Source: Branchiostoma floridae (taxonomy: Eukaryota > Chordata > Leptocardii > Amphioxiformes > Branchiostomatidae). Taken from it: DNA of 64,000 nucleotides. Positions 59,698-64,000 of the stretch are shown in pieces; position 1 is the stretch's first letter, and each line of letters opens with the position of its first letter. A program made the translations under genes and the position numbers. The notes under the pieces were generated by a model that ran no database searches, was not told the DNA's origin, and saw nothing but the letters and a program-made list of their open reading frames with translations. The DNA lies in contig NC_049981.1 in the NCBI RefSeq assembly GCF_000003815.2, positions 658,459-722,458 on the forward strand. Reading direction: 5' to 3'.

Positions 59698-59751
59698 TAG
59701 AACATATGCGTATGGTGAATTGACAACAAAGTTTTCTTGCCCATTTTATAG

Positions 59752-61181
59752 CCATTGACTACATCAGCTTCCTGGTGCAGCAGAAGAAGAAACAGGAAGA
59801 TGAGTTGGATGCACTCAGGAAGGACGTCATGGCTCTCAAAATCATGAAGGGGTAGGAATTTCACATCTTTGATGTGTCAGAAATGTTGATATCTTGCTGA
59901 TTTAGGTCATTGCAGTACTTGCATAAACTGCCAGGTGTCATGCATGCTGTGCCACAGTCAAAATCATGAAGGATTAGGAATTTCAAATCTTCAATGAGCT
60001 AGAAATGTTTGCATACCATGGTGATAAAGGTCGTTGCAGTACTTCTGTAAACTGCTAGATGTCATGCATGCTTTGTCAAACTCATAAGCAATCGCAATTG
60101 CTTTCAGGAATTATGAGGAAATAGTAGAAGCCCATCAGAACACGCCGACCCAAGGCCAGAACCAGGTGTCAGACGAGGTCAAGTTCAATGTGTTCCGCTC
60201 GGTGATGGACCACCAGTTCCAGTCCTTTAACCAGTCCATCTCCGTGGCCAGCTTTGCCGAGCTGTCGGCCTGCGTCTTCAGTTGGTTGGAAGAACACTGC
60301 AAACCTCAGGTAAGACACAAGCCTCCCTTCCTTGATGTCAGGATACTGTACATCTTGTAATGTGGTGGTGGTAATCTTGTGTGTGGTGGTTTTATTTTCA
60401 ATGGTTTTATTTTCACACCCAAATATGATTTTCCAATGTCTTACGGTACCAAGGAGGGTAAGGATGCTATCCCAGAATTCCTGAAATACACACTCCACAA
60501 TACACATCAGAGATGGATGACTGTGACCCTTAAGCATTTCGCCTTTGAAAATATGGCGACTGGTGCAATATAGCCAGTAAATTTTTGATTTCTTCAGTTG
60601 TCAATAAACTCTTGTAGCCCATAACTTCCATAAGAATTTTGTAACTTTTTGTACTACTTTATTTTTGTGTGTGATAAGCACTAGCGGACCATTGATGCAA
60701 ATGTTCACAAAATTGGAGTGTGTATTGTAGCAATTCTGAGATAATATCCTTATCCTTGTTGCTATGGTAATAATAGATAAATCTCAAACCTCTACCAACT
60801 CTGTCAAAATGTAGAAATGGAAGGTCAAAGCAATTTTTTTTAAATATTTGATGGGCATTCAGCTATTCTCTCATTGGTGGAACTGCCATTTGCCATACTA
60901 TCATTTGCAAACAGCTAATTGTGGTTGACAATCAGGTTCATTTTATTGTTTCAATTGTGAAACAAACCACTGAGAAAGCTTCCTTCCTCTTCTACAGCAA
61001 AATGTAATGCCCATGGAAATAGGTGGATTAACAGTAGCATTCTCCCCATTGAAATAGACTCCAGTCTAATGTTAAGATAATCAAAGATCCTAAATTTTAC
61101 CATTTGTTGTTTGTTCCATTACAGACATTGCGAGAACTTATGCTGGGGGTTTTGAGACAAGTCAACAACCAGCTCTTTTAG
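59752..61181 (+). CDS. MLX: MLX, Max-like protein X: last three exons
   Basis: Exons 59752-59851, 60108-60309 and 61125-61181 (stop) join in phase and encode about 119 residues. The first gives the end of helix 2 and the leucine zipper: IDYISFLVQQKKKQEDELDA then LRKDVMALKIMKG. The second gives NYEEIVEAHQ, QVSDEVKFNVF and the conserved SISVASFAELSACVFSWLEE then HCKPQ; the third TLRELMLGVLRQVNNQLF. This is the diagnostic C-terminal domain of MLX, the obligate dimer partner of MondoA and ChREBP, which bind carbohydrate-response E-boxes and control glucose- and lipid-metabolism genes; the domain mediates dimerisation and cytoplasmic retention. The first exon starts after one base of a codon, so an upstream exon with the DNA-binding basic region and helix 1 must exist. 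It is not in the readable sequence. Confidence 0.93.
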
Positions 61182-61618
61182 CAGTTCCTGGGTCTACAAG
61201 GATATATGGGGAAAATATATGGAAAGACCAGAAGTGATTTGTTTTTCACAACATTTATTTATGTCTTGTCATATTGTGCACCAGATGCAATTTTGCTCTT
61301 TTCATAAATTAAGTTTATTATCCGTACTGCTTTACAGCTGTATGTAACAAATACTAGTCAAATTTGATACATTTCTACTTGACAAAAACTGTTTACTTGG
61401 ATTTCTCTACTTATAGCAGTTTGAATTAACAAGGATACAGCAAGTCCTTTTGGTCTGCTTGCTGTCTGCTTCCCATATACATGTAGTTCACAAGCCATAT
61501 TTGTAGTATATTTTCTATTGTACATAGTGTTTGATATTACCTACCTACCTACCTACCTAGAAGTATTGTAAATATTGCTCTACAGTGTATAAAATGTATG
61601 CATTGTCTCATTGATGAC

Positions 61619-61624
61619 TTTATT
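61619..61624 (-). promoter_or_regulatory. Possible PECR poly(A) signal
   Basis: AATAAA on the minus strand lies about 395 bp beyond the PECR stop at 62017. Use of it would put the PECR 3' UTR across the MLX 3' UTR. Confidence 0.4.
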
Positions 61625-61992
61625 GTCATGGCACATGGGTATTGGATAATTACTAATATGCCAGTAGTGTAGTTCTTGAGGAATTTGAAGAAAATGCATT
61701 TGTACATTTATAAGACATCACCAAAATCTTGAAAAAAGTGCAGCATCCTAGGATAATAATGAATTTCAAATTTGGACATAAGCAGCATTATTTTGTACTC
61801 TTAGTAATCTGTATTTCAATTTGACACCAGTGGATTGATATAATGAAAGCTATGGCAGTTATGTAAAGATGATGCTGACATGTGGCCTTTTGTTGTTTTG
61901 TTTTGAACAATTAATTGCAGAACAGTATATGAAACAGATTGGGTCATTATTCATACAGTTTTGTTGTATTAAATATTGTATAATGACTTGTG

Positions 61993-61998
61993 AATAAA
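61993..61998 (+). promoter_or_regulatory. Likely MLX poly(A) signal
   Basis: AATAAA in TTGTGAATAAAACAATAG lies about 810 bp after the MLX stop and only 19 bp short of the PECR stop codon. Cleavage 10-30 nt downstream would fall at or within the PECR last exon on the other strand. Confidence 0.5.
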
Positions 61999-62016
61999 AC
62001 AATAGCGATTTTTTCC

Positions 62017-64000
62017 TCAAAGTTTTGACTTGAGTTTGTCTTCTTCCTCAATGATCTTTTCCCAGTCGTATGCTGGCATCTTGTCATGTTCTGCAAATGG
62101 AAGAAACAACAGAAATTTATTAAGACGAGTTGTAAAAGTTGTAATTCTAGCAAAACATCTTTCTAAATGCACTGGAGAGTAGAACAAAGCTAGGTACAAC
62201 TACATGTTGCTTAACCTAGTAAAGCCATGTTGATTTGATTAATATATGGATGACATGCTCTGAGAATTCTAAACTGATGAGAGCGGGTGAATAAAAAAAA
62301 ATGTTACCTTCAGTATGAAATCCAAGTGGCCCGGAAGGTTGAACAAATGGCAGTATGGTATGCCAAACAATAGATTCTTCATTTTTGTTCTTTCGCATCT
62401 TCTATGACTCGGAATTTCACATCTTGCCATTCCATAACATTAGTAGACATTTTCCGATATCTTTTTTCATTCTGTAGCATATTATAGCTCACTTTGTTGT
62501 AGTTGCTTTGTGCGATTTACAGTATAGTTGAAAACTTTTATTTTTATTTTTGGAAACGGCCACAAATTGATGCATGCGTGGATGTCATCCATATAATGAA
62601 ATCAACATGGCCTGACCAATAGAAAAATGGTAGCCAGGTAACTTTAGTGTACTAAAGTAGTGCTCTCTCCAGGATCTATCCATCCACTGATAAAAATTTG
62701 CTTGTTGGGATTAAGAAATCAATGTATCTGAATTTTGTGACATCAATAAAATTGAATTAAATGTGTTTTTGTAATCTTAAATGATGAAATTGAGGAAAAT
62801 TTAAAAAATGTGGGATCTCCAACTGAATGGGGCAGAAACAACATTCGAAGCTGATAACAACCTTGTTAAACCATATAAATACCTGGTATTGGCCAAGAAA
62901 CTTGGAACAAGTCCCATCCTCCATCCACTTTGATGGTCTCCCCAGTGATGAAGGCAGCAGCAGGGGACAACAAGAAAGTGACAGCTGCAGACACCTGCAC
63001 AAACAAATTTTATCCACGTTAAGTATTCAACAATGGAACAATGCACACTAGGGGTGGGTACCGGTACAGAAGATCCAGGTCCGGTCCAGAGGATCAGGTT
63101 CAGGTCCGGTCCGGACCTGAACCTGGACCTGATTCAGTATGTGAATAGACGATACTCAAATAATGGTCCATTTGGCAACAAAGAAATCTGTTTTGTGGAG
63201 TATTGGACTCCTACTGGCGTTATAAAGTCCTACAAAAGTACAAGGCTAAGTGGCTCTGTATGATTGGTCGTAAAACTTGGTAGACATGACTATAGACTAT
63301 ACTCTTCTTCGCTCTTGTAGTTTCTTCTACCAATAAGCCCCAAAATGTGTGAATGCCTGATTATATAATCTGTTCATTTTCCAATAGGTCCAACATCCGG
63401 TCCACCAAATTTTTTCAGGTCCGGTTTTTCTGGACCGGTCCAATAAGAAAAAACGGTTTTGTACCCAGCCCTACTGCACACCATTAAAAAATACTGAACA
63501 CGTATGCATTGAATCAATACCAGGTTTCAGAGCCATACCATGTGTCCTACAAGAATTCAAAATAGGCCCCACTAGTACTGTTACAGTAGCGGAACTGGTT
63601 TTGATATCTTGTGTTCTAAACGTGTGGTTGTAATTTTTGATGGGTAGATACAAGGTAGCTTGGAGAGAGAGGTAGTGGTCTAGGCCAGGATCCCCTAGCA
63701 GCTTTTTTGATTTTGTAATAGACTTTGAAAGAGATTAACTTGGATCAGCAAAATCTTAGGAACATGTGTATTTATTTTTTTTTATACCTCACCTACTTAA
63801 ACTATGACCTATTGACAACAATGTCTATATAATTCTTTCTCCTTCCTGTCCTAAATACCATTTATCCATTTGTCTCTACTGTCACAAAGTCAGTGTCACC
63901 TTTCTAAATCTTTCATTTTTTTCAGAAAAGTCCTAGCTGATAATTTGAACCCTACCTCTTCTGTGGTGCCATTTCTTTTTGCAGGTGTCAGAGGGATGGC
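62017..64000 (-). CDS. PECR: PECR, peroxisomal trans-2-enoyl-CoA reductase: last three exons (partial)
   Basis: Minus-strand exons: 63956-64000 (cut by the window end), 62883-62994 and 62017-62090 (stop TGA). They join in phase and encode 76 residues: AIPLTPAKRNGTTEE, then VSAAVTFLLSPAAAFITGET then IKVDGGWDLFQVSWPIP, then EHDKMPAYDWEKIIEEEDKL and KSKL. S-P-A-A-A-F-I-T-G-E-T-x-x-V-D-G-G is the C-terminal signature of classical short-chain dehydrogenases. The closest fit is PECR, which reduces trans-2-enoyl-CoA to acyl-CoA with NADPH in fatty-acid chain elongation. The final SKL is a perfect type 1 peroxisomal targeting signal. The NADPH-binding and catalytic Tyr-Lys exons lie beyond the window. 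The gene converges with MLX. Confidence 0.88.
62579..62617. repeat. Solo MITE end in a PECR intron
   Basis: GTGGATGTCATCCATATAAT and CATGGCCTGAC resemble the right end of the element at 7222-7442. Confidence 0.5.
63049..63473. mobile_element. hAT-like non-autonomous element in a PECR intron
   Basis: The ends TAGGGGTGGGTACCGGTAC and GTTTTGTACCCAGCCCTA are inverted repeats. They are flanked by an 8-bp direct repeat, ATGCACAC (63041-63048) and CTGCACAC (63474-63481), with one mismatch. Subterminal regions are dense in GGTCCGG/CCGGACC motifs on both sides. The length is 425 bp and noncoding. Assignment to hAT rests on target-duplication length. Confidence 0.75.

Overview
The window looks like a piece of a eukaryotic, probably amphioxus-like (cephalochordate, Branchiostoma) genome assembly. 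The genes are split by consensus GT-AG introns. The recognisable products are animal proteins (the bHLH-zip factor MLX and the peroxisomal enoyl-CoA reductase PECR). Most of the DNA is short, dispersed, palindromic transposon debris of the kind abundant in lancelet genomes. The organism call is inference from style and repeat families; I could not search a database. Seven runs of N mark assembly gaps.

Layout. 1-25 kb is almost gene-free and is a patchwork of small inverted-repeat elements, several nested and some with clear target-site duplications, plus truncated LINE 3' ends and microsatellites. At 25.0-25.5 kb there is one orphan exon with a signal-peptide-like start. 26-31 kb holds more elements, including three copies of a TTAA-target family. 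31.2-39.9 kb holds the most striking gene: a complete ten-exon, phase-consistent 758-codon gene with the catalytic-type motifs of a DDE/RNase H-like transposase of the DUF7869 kind. Its introns carry further repeats, and intron 6 holds a copy of DNA that normally lies beyond the gene's 3' end. 39.9-41.6 kb holds that 3' flank: a roughly 120-bp tandem repeat that decays into homopolymer runs, then a 39-bp minisatellite with a palindromic core.

44.0-46.5 kb holds the 3' half of a type I membrane protein gene (244 residues, last helix plus a short tail with an NPxY motif); its 5' half runs into a gap. 48-50.7 kb is two arrays of diverged tandem repeats. The second array is made of copies of the 3' end, stop codon included, of the EF-hand protein gene whose last exon lies at 50.7-51.1 kb on the minus strand. 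53.5 kb has a tRNA-derived SINE. 55.4-58.5 kb is a 3-kb element with long terminal inverted repeats and TA target duplication, but no visible transposase.

59.75-61.2 kb holds the last three exons of MLX (plus strand), and 62.0-64.0 kb the last three exons of PECR (minus strand). The two genes converge tail to tail, and their 3' UTRs probably overlap. Apart from that pair, the genes show no functional linkage.
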